DNA from: Agrococcus baldri
GTDB lineage: Bacteria; Actinomycetota; Actinomycetes; Actinomycetales; Microbacteriaceae
Direction of reading: 5' to 3'
Length of the DNA: 64,000 nucleotides
Assembly (NCBI GenBank): GCA_900114805.1
Contig: FOZN01000001.1
Location: 496,001-560,000, forward strand
Under the pieces are notes generated by a model. It saw nothing but the letters and a program-made list of their open reading frames with translations. It ran no database searches and was not told the origin of the DNA. Below are positions 8,040-16,417 of this stretch, piece after piece. The translations under genes were made by a program, and so were the position numbers. How positions within the stretch are numbered: position 1 is the stretch's first letter; every line of letters begins with the position of its first letter.

Positions 8040-9290
8040 ATGGACAGCGAGATCGAACTGATCAGCGATGGTGACGGCGTTGCTGTCATCGGAGCTCCGA
8101 CCGACGTGGAGGCGTTCCTCACGTCGCATGGGCTGAATGGGAAAGAGCTCGGACTGCAGCGGCTCGGCCCCAAGCTCGCGACCGCGGCAGGCGTGACACA
8201 GGCGGGCTCCACGATCGCCGCTACCTCCGGACGCTGGCTGCTGCTCGCCGACGAATCAGCGGCGGCGATGCAGCACCTACCGACGGTGGTCAACTCGAGC
8301 ACCGGCCTCTTCCATGGGACGCTGCGCGCGTCGAACGGCCAGTTCGCCAAGAGTCTCCAGTTCGTGGACCCGAAGTCGCTCGCCTACCTCGCAAGCCCAG
8401 CGGTGCTGGCGGGCGCGGCTGGGCTCATGGCGCAGCTCGCGATGCAGGCTCAGATGGACGAGATTCAGGACTATCTCGCCGTCATCGACGAGAAGCTCGA
8501 CGATGTCCTCCGCGCCCAGAAGGATGCCGTGTTCGCCGACATGATCGGCGTGGGCCTGGTTCTCGAAGAGGCGATGACCGTCCGCGGCGAGGTCGGCCGG
8601 GTCTCCGAGGTCACGTGGTCGAAAGTCCAGGCGATGTCGCAGACGATCGCCCGGACCCAGGCATACGCGCTGCGGCAGCTCGATGCGCTCGCCGACAAGG
8701 TGGATCAGAAGGCGAAGATAGGCGAGGTCGCCGCCGCGACGAAGGATGCTGAAGCAAAGGTGCAGGAGTGGCTTGCCGTGCTCGCTCGTTGCTTCCAGCT
8801 GCAGGACGCGCACTCAGTGCTGGAGCTCGATCGAGTGTTGGACGCATCCCCGGAAGATCTCGACCAGCACCGACTCGGCTTGCGCACTGCGCGGCAGAAC
8901 CGCTTGGACCTGATCTTCCGCAGCACCGAGCAGTTGCTAGACCGTATGAACACGGCCGGTGCGCGAGCGAACGGGCAGGTGCTGCTGCATCCGCTGCCCG
9001 CCAAAGCAGCGCTCAGCTCGAGCAATCGAGTCGCCGTCAGCGTCGTCGACTTCCAGCGGGTCCTCGGGATCGACGACGGCCACGATTCTCCCGAGGCGAA
9101 GCGGTGGTTGGCAGCGGTCGTAGAGACGAAGGACAAGGTCATCGAGACTGGCACGGACGGCGCCGAAGCGGCGATGGACTTCGGCAACGAAGCGATCGAC
9201 CGGGCAAAGTCGACGGCGAACAGGCTCGCCGGCGGATTCCGAGCTTTCCGCCAGGCCGTGCGGGAGAACGGCGACGACCGAAGCGAGTGA
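8040..9290 (+). CDS. Uncharacterised helical accessory protein
   Basis: A 416-residue protein I cannot assign. The N-terminal 110 residues look globular. A hydrophobic segment follows (about 120-142, LASPAVLAGAAGLMAQLAMQ), then a long helical region rich in Glu, Lys, Gln and Ala (145-280) that could be a coiled coil, then a mixed C-terminal domain. The DNA uses many A/T-ending codons and is visibly lower in GC than its neighbours, so recent acquisition is likely. The second of two ATGs (8040) is preferred because AGGAG at 8029-8033 is six bases upstream. The shape recalls helical membrane-acting or phage-linked proteins, but no family motif is visible. Confidence 0.75.
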   Translation: MDSEIELISDGDGVAVIGAPTDVEAFLTSHGLNGKELGLQRLGPKLATAAGVTQAGSTIAATSGRWLLLADESAAAMQHLPTVVNSSTGLFHGTLRASNGQFAKSLQFVDPKSLAYLASPAVLAGAAGLMAQLAMQAQMDEIQDYLAVIDEKLDDVLRAQKDAVFADMIGVGLVLEEAMTVRGEVGRVSEVTWSKVQAMSQTIARTQAYALRQLDALADKVDQKAKIGEVAAATKDAEAKVQEWLAVLARCFQLQDAHSVLELDRVLDASPEDLDQHRLGLRTARQNRLDLIFRSTEQLLDRMNTAGARANGQVLLHPLPAKAALSSSNRVAVSVVDFQRVLGIDDGHDSPEAKRWLAAVVETKDKVIETGTDGAEAAMDFGNEAIDRAKSTANRLAGGFRAFRQAVRENGDDRSE

Positions 9291-9327
9291 CGATCCGCAG
9301 CTTCCCGCAGCCGAACGCTCGCGGCCG

Positions 9328-9768
9328 TCAGACTCGCTGCGGCAGCGCTGCGTCGTGCTGCAGGACGACCGGGTGCTCGGTTCCCTTGTCGAGCGTGTGG
9401 CCGACCGTGCAGAGCCGGTCGATCGCTCGCTGGGCCCGCTCGGCGAGCGCCGCGACGTGCGCCTCGTCGAGCGCGCCGAGGTTCGCCCGGATGGTCGACG
9501 CGATCAGGTCGTAGCGATCCTCGTCGGCGGGCTTGCGCTGCTCGATGTCGACCGTTGCCCCGAAGTCGTCACCGAGGCGGCTCGCGATCGTGTGGTCGGC
9601 GGAGAGCAGACCGCAGCCGGCGAGCGCGAGGGCGAGCAGCTCGCCCGGCGAGAACACGCCGTCGGCGTCGCCGCTGCCGATGGCCACCTCGGCGCCGCGC
9701 GCGTTGCGCCCGACGTAGGTCTTGAGCGCAGTGCGCTCGATGTGCAGGGGCGTGGGCAGCGTGCTCAT
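9328..9768 (-). CDS. OsmC-family peroxide/organic hydroperoxide protein
   Basis: A 146-residue OsmC-like protein. The first redox cysteine is Cys52 in FSPGELLALALAGCGLLSADH. The second is in IDRLCTVGHTLDKG near residue 119, the usual RxCTVxHTL motif. OsmC/Ohr proteins reduce hydroperoxides with a thiol pair in the cytoplasm. The start is fixed by a leaderless promoter. It is monocistronic, convergent with the gene at 8040. Confidence 0.9.
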   Translation of the reverse strand: MSTLPTPLHIERTALKTYVGRNARGAEVAIGSGDADGVFSPGELLALALAGCGLLSADHTIASRLGDDFGATVDIEQRKPADEDRYDLIASTIRANLGALDEAHVAALAERAQRAIDRLCTVGHTLDKGTEHPVVLQHDAALPQRV

Positions 9769-9774
9769 GAGGTC

Positions 9775-9780
9775 ATCGTA
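9775..9780 (-). promoter_or_regulatory. Leaderless -10 element TACGAT
   Basis: Read on the minus strand, TACGAT ends six bases before the ATG at 9768 of the OsmC gene. Confidence 0.6.
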
Positions 9781-9823
9781 CGAGCGCGCCTGCCGGGCAG
9801 CCCGGCCGCGTGCGACGGCCCCT

Positions 9824-10159
9824 CTAGCGGCGCCGGGACGCGCGTCGCTTCTCCGGCGCGTTGAGATGCAAGACGCCCTCGGCGACGGCAGCCCAGCTGA
9901 GGAACACGGCGGCGCCGACGGTGAGGGCGGTGACGTGACGGCTCCAGTCGCGGTCGCGTCGGCCCGACCGGCCAGCGAGCGCGATCCCAGCGGCCAGGTT
10001 CATGCATCCCCAGAGCAGGTTCGGCCCCGTGCCGGAGCCCTTTCCTCCGAGCGGCGTCATCATCGTGCGCCCGGCGGCGGCCGTCGCCAGGTGCGGCAGG
10101 GCGTTCGCGGTGAGCACGCCGGCGACGCCGGTGCCGAGCAGTCGTCCGCGCACCGTCAC
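9824..10159 (-). CDS. Small membrane protein, DUF4267-like
   Basis: A 111-residue protein with about three hydrophobic stretches: the N-terminal LLGTGVAGVLTANALPHL, a central LLWGCMNLAAGIALA, and a third near residues 83-100. It has a basic C-terminus. The NALPHLATA and TPLGGKGSGTGPNLLWG segments recur in small actinobacterial membrane proteins of unknown role. The GTG start overlaps the stop of the upstream glyoxalase-like gene as GTGA, so the two are co-translated. Confidence 0.65.
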   Translation of the reverse strand: MTVRGRLLGTGVAGVLTANALPHLATAAAGRTMMTPLGGKGSGTGPNLLWGCMNLAAGIALAGRSGRRDRDWSRHVTALTVGAAVFLSWAAVAEGVLHLNAPEKRRASRRR

Positions 10160-10584
10160 CGCGCGGCTCCCCGTGGCTGCCGCTCGGCATCTGCGCCGGC
10201 GGCCGGTGCCTCCTGAGTGGCGACCCACCAGGTCGTGCCCCACGCGTCCTGCACCCCGCCGCGCAGATCGCCGTCGTCGCGCTGCGGCTCTCGCACGACC
10301 GTGCCTCCTGCTGCCACCGCCCGGTCGAACGCGGCGCGCGCATCCTCCACGTAGAGGTGGAGGTGCACGGCGGCGCTGCCCTCGTCGGCCGCTCCGCCGC
10401 CGATCATGACGATGCTGTCGTCGATGCGCACCTCGGCGTGCATGAGACTGCCGTCGGGTCGCGCGAACCTGCGCTGGAGCACGCCGCCGAACGCGGACTC
10501 GAGGAAGGCGATGAGCGCATCGCCTTCTGGGCAGATGAGGTACGGGCTCAGCGACGGATACGAGGCGGGCTTCCAATCGACCAT
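10156..10584 (-). CDS. VOC-family (glyoxalase/bleomycin-resistance-like) protein
   Basis: A 142-residue vicinal oxygen chelate fold protein of the PhnB type. SLSPYLICPEGDALIAFLESAFGG opens the first beta-alpha-beta unit (only part is diagnostic), MHAEVRIDDSIVMIGG is the central strand, and DAWGTTWWVATQE closes the second unit. Substrates in this family range from metabolites to antibiotics, so no reaction is claimed. It has a leaderless promoter and is the first gene of a two-gene operon with the small membrane protein downstream. Confidence 0.85.
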   Translation of the reverse strand: MVDWKPASYPSLSPYLICPEGDALIAFLESAFGGVLQRRFARPDGSLMHAEVRIDDSIVMIGGGAADEGSAAVHLHLYVEDARAAFDRAVAAGGTVVREPQRDDGDLRGGVQDAWGTTWWVATQEAPAAGADAERQPRGAAR

Positions 10585-10591
10585 GGCGCCC

Positions 10592-10597
10592 AGCGTA
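10592..10597 (-). promoter_or_regulatory. Leaderless -10 element TACGCT
   Basis: On the minus strand TACGCT ends seven bases before the ATG at 10584 of the VOC gene, so the transcript should start at or next to that codon. Confidence 0.6.
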
Positions 10598-10641
10598 GGT
10601 CGGTCGGGCTCGACGCTCCAGCGCCGTGTCGTGGAACGAGA

Positions 10642-10667
10642 GAAGCCCCGCCTTGCGGCGGGGCTTC
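10642..10667 (-). terminator. Strong hairpin after tRNA-Ala
   Basis: GAAGCCCCGCC (10642-10652), a 4-base loop and GGCGGGGCTTC (10657-10667) form a perfect 11-pair stem seven bases past the tRNA end. No long T tract follows, as is common in actinobacteria. Confidence 0.85.
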
Positions 10668-10673
10668 CGGAGG

Positions 10674-10746
10674 TGGACCCAGGGGGATTCGAACCCCCGA
10701 CCTCCTCGATGCGAACGAGGCGCGCTACCAACTGCGCCATGGGCCC
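10674..10746 (-). tRNA. tRNA-Ala (anticodon CGC)
   Basis: A 73-base cloverleaf on the minus strand. The acceptor GGGCCCA pairs with TGGGTCC, with A as the discriminator. The anticodon loop is TTCGCAT, giving anticodon CGC, which reads GCG, a favoured Ala codon here. The T arm is GGGGGTTCGAATCCCCC. The 3' CCA is not encoded (CCT follows), so it must be added after transcription. Confidence 0.96.
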
Positions 10747-10804
10747 GGACCGGGAAATGCTATCGGATGAAGCGGACTGCGCGGAAATCGACGTGTCGCC
10801 ATTT

Positions 10805-10869
10805 TCTCAACGTGTCAGGTGCGCGTTCGCCGCACACAGTGCAGCGGACCGACACCTCACACGTTGAGA
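10805..10869. repeat. Interrupted inverted repeat 5' of tRNA-Ala
   Basis: The left arm TCTCAACGTGT-C-AGGTG (10805-10821) pairs with the right arm at 10853-10869 over 16 of 17 bases, with one central C-C mismatch. The loop is 31 bases. It lies between the tRNA promoter region and the end of the next minus-strand gene, so it may end transcription of that gene. Confidence 0.85.
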
Positions 10870-10879
10870 TTCGCGGGCT

Positions 10880-12142
10880 TCAGCCGACGCGGCGGAGGAA
10901 CGCCTCGTGCACGTCCATGCCGCCGAGGTCGTCGTCGACGAGACCCATGGCGGCGAACCTCGAGCCGGTGGCGGCGGGGGCGCGCTCGGCGACTGCTGCG
11001 GCAGGCGTACGCTCGGGAGTGCGCGCCGCGGGCGTGCGCTCGTCGCGCGCGAAGATCATGTGCTCGTCGGTCTCGGCCTGGATGGGCGCGTCGGCGCGGG
11101 TGACGTCGAGCGCCTCGGCTGCCGCGACCGCGCGCTCCCGGTGCACCTCGCGAATGGGCAGAGCCGGCTCCGTCGGCGACATGCGGCGCTCCGACTCGGT
11201 GAGCGAAGCCTCCTCGCCGCCATCGATGATCTCCTCGAAGCTGGCCTCCAGGCGCGTCACGCGCGCGATCGGTCCGGAGATGGCGCGGCGATCCTCGGCC
11301 AGCTGCGCCTTCGCCCGCGCGAGCAGGTCATCGCTCGCGTGGCGGCCCGGCTCGTACTGCACGCGCAGGCGCTGCTCGGGCACCGAGCGCGGCGTCCAGG
11401 CGCGCGAGGCGAGCACCTCCTCGGTCGGCAGCACGGTGCCGTCGCTCGAAGCGGCGCTCGAAGCCGTGCTCGATCCGGCGCGCCGCGACTGCCGCGCCAC
11501 CATCTGCTCGGCCATGCGGGTCTCGGTCGCGACCGCGTGAGCGGCGACTTCGCGCGCCTCGACCAGATCGTGCACGCGCGGCGCCGTCGCCTCGGCGACC
11601 CGACGCATCCGCGCCGACGACGAGTTCACCGCCACCAGTCCGACCATGCCCAGCACCGCGACCGCGGCGCCGACGGCCAGCAGCAGCTGCAGGCCGGGCA
11701 CGAGTGCACCGGCGACGGTGGCGGCGAAGCCGAGCACCACCAGCGCGAAGCAGGCCAGGCGGGTGCGGCGCAGTCGCTGCGCGCGCGAGACAGTGGACTT
11801 CACGGCCGCGCGCACCTCGCGCTCGACCGCCTTGATCTGCTCGTCGAGCTCGCGGGCGCGGGCGACGGCCTTCGCGTGCTCCATCGCCTGCTTGAGGCGG
11901 GCCTCCTTCGCGACCGCCTTCTGCTGCACGGCGATGGTGCGGGCGTCGGCCTCCAGCTGCACCTCTTCGGGCGCCTCAGCCGACTCGGCCATGATGCGGA
12001 GCGTCTGCTGCAGTCGGATCGCATTGCGCTCGGTCGCCAGGTACTCGCGCTTGCGGGTCCAGACCGGCACCAGGTAGGCGACCCAGAGCACGACGGCGAT
12101 GATGAGGACGAGTGTCGTCCCGAGACCTGCGAACTCTGGCAT
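10880..12142 (-). CDS. Coiled-coil membrane protein of unknown function
   Basis: A 420-residue membrane protein. One helix is at about residues 6-26 (LGTTLVLIIAVVLWVAYLVP). A charged coiled-coil region rich in Glu, Ala, Arg and Lys covers 45-120. Two helices follow (about 128-175). A long, low-complexity, Ala/Glu/Arg-rich tail of about 240 residues ends with a conserved-looking FLRRVG. Microbacteriaceae genomes usually carry such a gene next to an acetyltransferase, but its job is not known. The ATG at 12142 is chosen because a leaderless -10 lies seven bases upstream, in preference to a GTG at 12151. Confidence 0.7.
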   Translation of the reverse strand: MPEFAGLGTTLVLIIAVVLWVAYLVPVWTRKREYLATERNAIRLQQTLRIMAESAEAPEEVQLEADARTIAVQQKAVAKEARLKQAMEHAKAVARARELDEQIKAVEREVRAAVKSTVSRAQRLRRTRLACFALVVLGFAATVAGALVPGLQLLLAVGAAVAVLGMVGLVAVNSSSARMRRVAEATAPRVHDLVEAREVAAHAVATETRMAEQMVARQSRRAGSSTASSAASSDGTVLPTEEVLASRAWTPRSVPEQRLRVQYEPGRHASDDLLARAKAQLAEDRRAISGPIARVTRLEASFEEIIDGGEEASLTESERRMSPTEPALPIREVHRERAVAAAEALDVTRADAPIQAETDEHMIFARDERTPAARTPERTPAAAVAERAPAATGSRFAAMGLVDDDLGGMDVHEAFLRRVG

Positions 12143-12149
12143 GTCCTGC

Positions 12150-12155
12150 ACGGTA
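12150..12155 (-). promoter_or_regulatory. Leaderless -10 element TACCGT
   Basis: TACCGT ends seven bases before the ATG at 12142 on the minus strand. A GTG at 12151 overlaps the element itself, so it cannot be the start of a transcript from this promoter. Confidence 0.6.
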
Positions 12156-12205
12156 GTGCGAGAACGGCGCCGATGACAGGAGGGCGCGCGGTGGTTCGTT
12201 CACCC

Positions 12206-12865
12206 TCAGGCTGAAGTCGCACCTCGCGGGTGGCCGCCGACCTCACCCGGGTACACCGAGCGGTCGAAGGGCGGCACCCGGCCGGCCAGGAATCGGTCGA
12301 GCACGGGTTCGGTGAGCTCCTCGCGCACGAGCGCGAAGCACAGGTGGTCGCGCCAGTCGCCGTCGATGTGGATGTAGCGGCGGCGGCAGCCCTCATAGCG
12401 GAAGCCGAGCTTCTCGACCACCCGCAGGCTGGCGGTGTTCTCGGGCCGGATGCAGATCTCCACCCGGTGCAGGCCGCGGCCGAGCATCAGGTGGTCGGTG
12501 ACCAGCGCGACCGCGGTGGTGGTCGCTCCCCTGCCGGCGAAGCGGCGAGCGATCCAGTAGCCGAGGGTCGAGGAGGCGAGCGCGCCACCGGAGATGTTCG
12601 CGACGTTCAGCTGCCCGGCGAACTCGCCGTCGACCTCGATCACCATCGCCATGCCGCTGCCGTCGCGGTCGGCATCCAGCAGCGAGCGGATCGACGAGCG
12701 CGTGTCGAAGCGGCCGCTGGGGCGCGTGCCGGGCAGCGTCGCCTCCCAGCGCTGCAGCCACTGCCGGTTCAGCTGCAGCTCGGTCTCGAGCGTCCTCGCG
12801 TCGCGCAGCTTGATGGCGCGCACGGAGACGGCGCCGTGCGAGAGCCGGGGCGCAGTGTCGAACAC
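12206..12865 (-). CDS. RimJ/RimL-type GNAT N-acetyltransferase
   Basis: A 219-residue acetyl-CoA-dependent acetyltransferase. Typical parts are SVRAIKLRDA at the N-terminus, GQLNVANISGGALASSTLGYW (beta4-beta5), the acetyl-CoA loop RRFAGRGATTTAV, and HRVEICIRPENTASLRVVEKLGFRYEG, the usual RimJ/RimL segment (quoted here in part). Members acetylate ribosomal protein N-termini or other amines; the substrate here is unknown. The GTG at 12865 is favoured over an ATG eight codons upstream because TAGGCT lies seven bases before it. Confidence 0.88.
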   Translation of the reverse strand: MFDTAPRLSHGAVSVRAIKLRDARTLETELQLNRQWLQRWEATLPGTRPSGRFDTRSSIRSLLDADRDGSGMAMVIEVDGEFAGQLNVANISGGALASSTLGYWIARRFAGRGATTTAVALVTDHLMLGRGLHRVEICIRPENTASLRVVEKLGFRYEGCRRRYIHIDGDWRDHLCFALVREELTEPVLDRFLAGRVPPFDRSVYPGEVGGHPRGATSA

Positions 12866-12872
12866 AGCACTG

Positions 12873-12878
12873 AGCCTA
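12873..12878 (-). promoter_or_regulatory. Leaderless -10 element TAGGCT
   Basis: TAGGCT on the minus strand ends seven bases before the GTG at 12865. It lies inside the longer possible N-terminus of the acetyltransferase, which argues against that longer form. Confidence 0.6.
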
Positions 12879-12961
12879 TGGCGGAACACCGATGCGCACG
12901 CGACGGGGCGGCGCCCGCGCCCCGCAACGTCCCCGGCCGCACCTCGCTACGGGCCCCGCGC

Positions 12962-15235
12962 CTACTCGACGGCTGTGACCGCCACCACGGTGAAGTTGTC
13001 GCGGAAGAGGTTCTCGGGGTCGACCTCGGCCTTCAGCGCCCGCAGCCGCGCGAGCGTCGCCGGCGGGAAGGCCTCCTCCAGCCGGCCGGGGCGCTGATCG
13101 GTCTCGAACGAGAGGTAGAGACCGGATGCGTGGGGCGCCACGAGCGTGTCCCACGCGGCATCGAGGCGGGCGCGGTGCGCGCCGAACGCGATCACCGAGA
13201 ACGCCGCGCCGCGGTGCGCGAACGCCGTCGCGTCGCTCGCCACATCGGCGATCGCGCCGCCCATCGCCCGCAGCTGGAAGAAGTGGTGGGTGCCGGCGTC
13301 GAGGAAGCGCGCGAGCGCCCGCGCCACCTCCGGGGTGATCGAGCCGAGCAGCGCCGAGCGCGTCGCCGGCTCCCCCTGCCCCTGGTGCGCGCCGCCGGGC
13401 GCGTTGTCGATCACGCCCGCATACGGCGTCTTGATCACCTGCTGGCCCACCAGCGGCGCCACCATCGCGAACGGCTGCAGGTGCTCGACGATGGTGTCGG
13501 GGTCGGATGCGTCCACCGCGATCATCGCCTGCGCGACCCTCGGCCTGCCCGGCTGGTCGCCGCCCAGCAGCAGGAAGGGCGTCACCACGCGGTCGCTCGC
13601 CTCCGTCGCCGCGCCCCAGCGCTCGAAGAAGTCGGCCGTCTCGCTCGCGTCGAAGGCGAGCTGCGCGAAGCCGATCTCGCCCACCGGCTGCGCGACCATC
13701 TCGAAGGCGACGGCCACGGCCAGGTTGCCGCCGGCGCCGCGCATGCCCCAGAACAGCTCCGGGTGCTCGTCGCGACTCGCGCGCACGAGTGAGCCGTCGG
13801 CGAGCACCACGTCGATCGCCTCGATGTGGTCGATCGTCAGCCCGTGCTCGCGGCCCAGGTAGCCGACGCCGCCGGCGGTCGCCAGCCCACCGACACCGAC
13901 GCCGCCGTAGTCACCCGAGGAGATCGCCCAGCCGTGCCCGTCGAGCACGGTCGCGACCCGGCCCCACGTGGCACCGGCGCCGATGCGCACGAGCCGCCGG
14001 GAGGCATCCACCACGTCGATGCGGTCGAGCGCACCCAGGTCGACGACGATGCCGCCGTCGTTGGTGGAGCGGCCCGAGATGCCGTGCCCGGCCGAGCGGA
14101 TGCTCAGCGGCACCCGGCCCGCGCCCTCCCCCGCGAGGGCCGCGCCCTGCGAGCGGGCGTAGGCGAGCGCGTCGGCGACCTGCGCCGGGCTCGTCGGGCG
14201 CAGCAGCACGCCGGGCGCGCCGCCTCGCAGGTAGGTGTTGCGGCGCTCCGGGTACTCCCACGAGCCGGGCTCGACCGCCGTCGCCCTGAGGCTCTCGGGG
14301 ATCGCCTCGTAGTCGAGCGCCTCGGCGCGCAGCGCGATCGCTGCGGCCGATAATCGCGACGCGACCGCGGTGCCGCGCGCGCGCCGCTCGGCCGCCACCT
14401 GTTCGCGCACCGCCGGCGCCACCTCGGCCATGAAGCGCTGCAGCGTGCTCGGGTCATCGGTGCTGAGGATGAAGGTGCTCGTGCCGTGCTCGATCGCGAG
14501 CTCGACCAGCTGCCCCGTCTGTGCCGGGTCGGCGAAGTCGGCGCCGATGTTCAGCAGCCGGCGGATCTCGCCCGGCTCGCGGTCGGCCCGCGCCGCTGCC
14601 TCGTCGATCGTGGCGTTGCCCTTCGCGAGGTCGCCCGGCTGCATGTAACCCAGGCTCGGCAGCCAGCCGTCGCCGAGCCGCCCGGTCAGCCGCAGCATGC
14701 GGGGCTTGTACGCGCCGATGTGGAGGGGGATCGGATGCGCGGGTCGCGGCCCGCGCTTGGCTCCGGCGGCACGGTGGTGCTGCCCGTCGACGCGCACGCC
14801 CCCTCGCTCGCCCGTGCTCCAGATCTCTCGGATGATCGCGATCGCCTCGCCCAGCGCGTCGACGCCCTGGCCGGGCGTCAGCTTCGTGCCGCCCATCGCC
14901 TCGATCGCGTCCCAGAAGCCGCCGGAGCCCAGGCCCAGCTCGACGCGGCCGCCCGTGAGCAGGTCGAGGCTCGCGGCGCTGCGGGCGAGCACGGCCGGCT
15001 GCCGCAGCGGCACGTTCGCGACGTTCGGTGAGAGGCGGATGCGCTCGGTCACCGCGGCGACGTAGCTCATCAGGGTCCACGTGTCGTGGAAGGCGGGCTG
15101 GTACGGGTGGTCCTGGAAGGTCGCGAGGTCGAAGCCCACCCGCTCGGCCAGCTGGGCGAGCTGCACCGGCTGCTGCGGCCGCTGATTCGTCGGGGTGATG
15201 AAGACGCCGAACTCGATCTCGTGGCCATAGTCCAT
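12962..15235 (-). CDS. Fused luciferase-like monooxygenase and FAD-linked (berberine-bridge-type) oxidase
   Basis: A 757-residue fusion. Residues about 5-290 are a luciferase-like (LLM) flavin monooxygenase domain (EFGVFITPTN, LATFQDHPY, GRVELGLGSGGFWDAI, HIGAYKPRMLRLTG). Residues about 330-757 are a VAO/BBE oxidase: RSAGHGISGRS carries the histidine usually bonded to FAD, and FRDNF is the C-terminal signature. The cysteine normally used for a second FAD bond is replaced in SSGDYGGVGVGG, so FAD would have one covalent bond. The ATG at 15235 matches the LLM start; earlier codons are a Cys/Arg-rich non-family stretch. Substrate unknown. Both halves are full length and in one frame, so this looks like a true fusion. 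Confidence 0.85.
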   Translation of the reverse strand: MDYGHEIEFGVFITPTNQRPQQPVQLAQLAERVGFDLATFQDHPYQPAFHDTWTLMSYVAAVTERIRLSPNVANVPLRQPAVLARSAASLDLLTGGRVELGLGSGGFWDAIEAMGGTKLTPGQGVDALGEAIAIIREIWSTGERGGVRVDGQHHRAAGAKRGPRPAHPIPLHIGAYKPRMLRLTGRLGDGWLPSLGYMQPGDLAKGNATIDEAAARADREPGEIRRLLNIGADFADPAQTGQLVELAIEHGTSTFILSTDDPSTLQRFMAEVAPAVREQVAAERRARGTAVASRLSAAAIALRAEALDYEAIPESLRATAVEPGSWEYPERRNTYLRGGAPGVLLRPTSPAQVADALAYARSQGAALAGEGAGRVPLSIRSAGHGISGRSTNDGGIVVDLGALDRIDVVDASRRLVRIGAGATWGRVATVLDGHGWAISSGDYGGVGVGGLATAGGVGYLGREHGLTIDHIEAIDVVLADGSLVRASRDEHPELFWGMRGAGGNLAVAVAFEMVAQPVGEIGFAQLAFDASETADFFERWGAATEASDRVVTPFLLLGGDQPGRPRVAQAMIAVDASDPDTIVEHLQPFAMVAPLVGQQVIKTPYAGVIDNAPGGAHQGQGEPATRSALLGSITPEVARALARFLDAGTHHFFQLRAMGGAIADVASDATAFAHRGAAFSVIAFGAHRARLDAAWDTLVAPHASGLYLSFETDQRPGRLEEAFPPATLARLRALKAEVDPENLFRDNFTVVAVTAVE

Positions 15236-15405
15236 ATCTGACTCAACCGACCGCGATGCCGAGCATTCCCCGGGTGTGGGCGCCGCGCATCCGCCCGCAC
15301 AGCATCCGCGCATCCTGCCTTCGGCATCGCGCATCCGCCCCTGGCCGCACCCAGGCAAACGCCCCGCTCGCGGAGCGGCTGTGCTCCTTGTTCACCCCGA
15401 CGCGC

Positions 15406-15411
15406 TAGATT
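15406..15411 (+). promoter_or_regulatory. Leaderless -10 element TAGATT
   Basis: TAGATT ends seven bases before the GTG at 15419. No ribosome site is present. Confidence 0.6.
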
Positions 15412-15418
15412 CCAGGCC

Positions 15419-16018
15419 GTGAACGACGACGAAGCCGCCATCGAGGACGCCAAGCGTGTGCTGCGGCGGAAGCTGCGCACCGAGCGGGCCGAGCGCGGGC
15501 CGGCGTTCTCCGCCGAGCGGGCGCCGGCGCTCGCCGCGCAGCTCCAGGCGCTCACCCGCTCGCTCGAGGCCCGCACGATCTCGGCCTACCTCTCGACGCC
15601 CGACGAGCCCGACACCCGGGCCTTCCTGACCTGGGCGGCCGAGCAGGGCATCCGGGTGCTGCTGCCGATCATCCGCGAGGACGGCCTGCTCGACTGGGCC
15701 GAGCACGACGGCACCGAGACGATCGAGGCGACGCTCGGCATGCCCGAGCCCGCGAGCGACGCGCTCGCGCCGACGGAGCTGGAGTCGGTCGACCTCATGC
15801 TCATCCCCGCGACGGCGGTCGGGCGCGACGGCTCGCGGCTGGGCGGCGGGCGCGGGTTCTTCGACAAGACGATCGCGGCCATGGCAGAATGTCCCTTGGT
15901 CTACGCAGTGGTGCATGACGAGGAGCTCTTCGACAGCGTCCCGCACGCCGGCTACGACCAGCCTGTCGACGGCGTGGTCACGCCGTCCGGGATCCTTCAC
16001 CTAGCCACGAGGAGCTGA
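15419..16018 (+). CDS. 5-formyltetrahydrofolate cyclo-ligase
   Basis: A 199-residue enzyme that converts 5-formyl-THF to 5,10-methenyl-THF with ATP, returning stored folate to one-carbon metabolism. Family motifs are the basic N-terminal helix RRKLRTERAERG, DTRAFLTWAAEQGIRVLLP, and the phosphate-binding GRDGSRLGGGRGFFDKTIAA. The C-terminal VPHAGYDQPVDGVVTP is also typical. The GTG start follows a leaderless promoter. fmdB begins four bases after the stop. Confidence 0.93.
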   Translation: MNDDEAAIEDAKRVLRRKLRTERAERGPAFSAERAPALAAQLQALTRSLEARTISAYLSTPDEPDTRAFLTWAAEQGIRVLLPIIREDGLLDWAEHDGTETIEATLGMPEPASDALAPTELESVDLMLIPATAVGRDGSRLGGGRGFFDKTIAAMAECPLVYAVVHDEELFDSVPHAGYDQPVDGVVTPSGILHLATRS

Positions 16019-16022
16019 CCTC

Positions 16023-16367
16023 ATGCCCGTCTACGCCTACGCCTGCACCGCCTGCGGCAATGCCTTCGACGCCCGCCAGAGCTTCGACGAGCCGTCGCTC
16101 ACGATCTGCGAGACGTGCGGCGGCGCGCTGCGCAAGCAGTTCGGCTCGGTCGGCGTGAGCTTCAAGGGCTCGGGCTTCTACCGCACCGACTCGCGCGCAG
16201 CGGCCAAGGCCGGCGCGGGCGCCAGCGGCTCCTCCGCTGCGAAGAGCTCGAGCGGCTCTGCCACCACGGCCTCGAGCGGCTCGTCTGCCGCCACGACCTC
16301 CAGCGGATCCCAGCCTGCTGCGAAGACCTCCACCGCATCCAGCGGCGGAGCCGGCACGGTCGCCTGA
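16023..16367 (+). CDS. FmdB-type zinc-ribbon protein
   Basis: A 114-residue protein. Residues 1-55 are the FmdB zinc ribbon with Cys8, Cys11, Cys29 and Cys32 as metal ligands, followed by the family segment FGSVGVSFKGSGFYRTD. The rest is a Ser/Ala/Gly/Thr low-complexity tail. FmdB was named in a formamidase operon, but the role of most members is unknown. An AGGAG site precedes the ATG, four bases after the cyclo-ligase stop, so the genes form an operon that probably includes mscL. Confidence 0.9.
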   Translation: MPVYAYACTACGNAFDARQSFDEPSLTICETCGGALRKQFGSVGVSFKGSGFYRTDSRAAAKAGAGASGSSAAKSSSGSATTASSGSSAATTSSGSQPAAKTSTASSGGAGTVA

Positions 16368-16417
16368 CCGCGCCGTTCTCACCCCTTCACAACCAGCACA
16401 CTCTCGAGGAGGACCCC

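Noticed and set aside
15236..15358. N-terminal extension of the LLM-BBE fusion to an earlier ATG
   Set aside because: The added 41 residues are Cys/Arg/Gly-rich, unlike any LLM protein. The ATG at 15235 is where family similarity begins.
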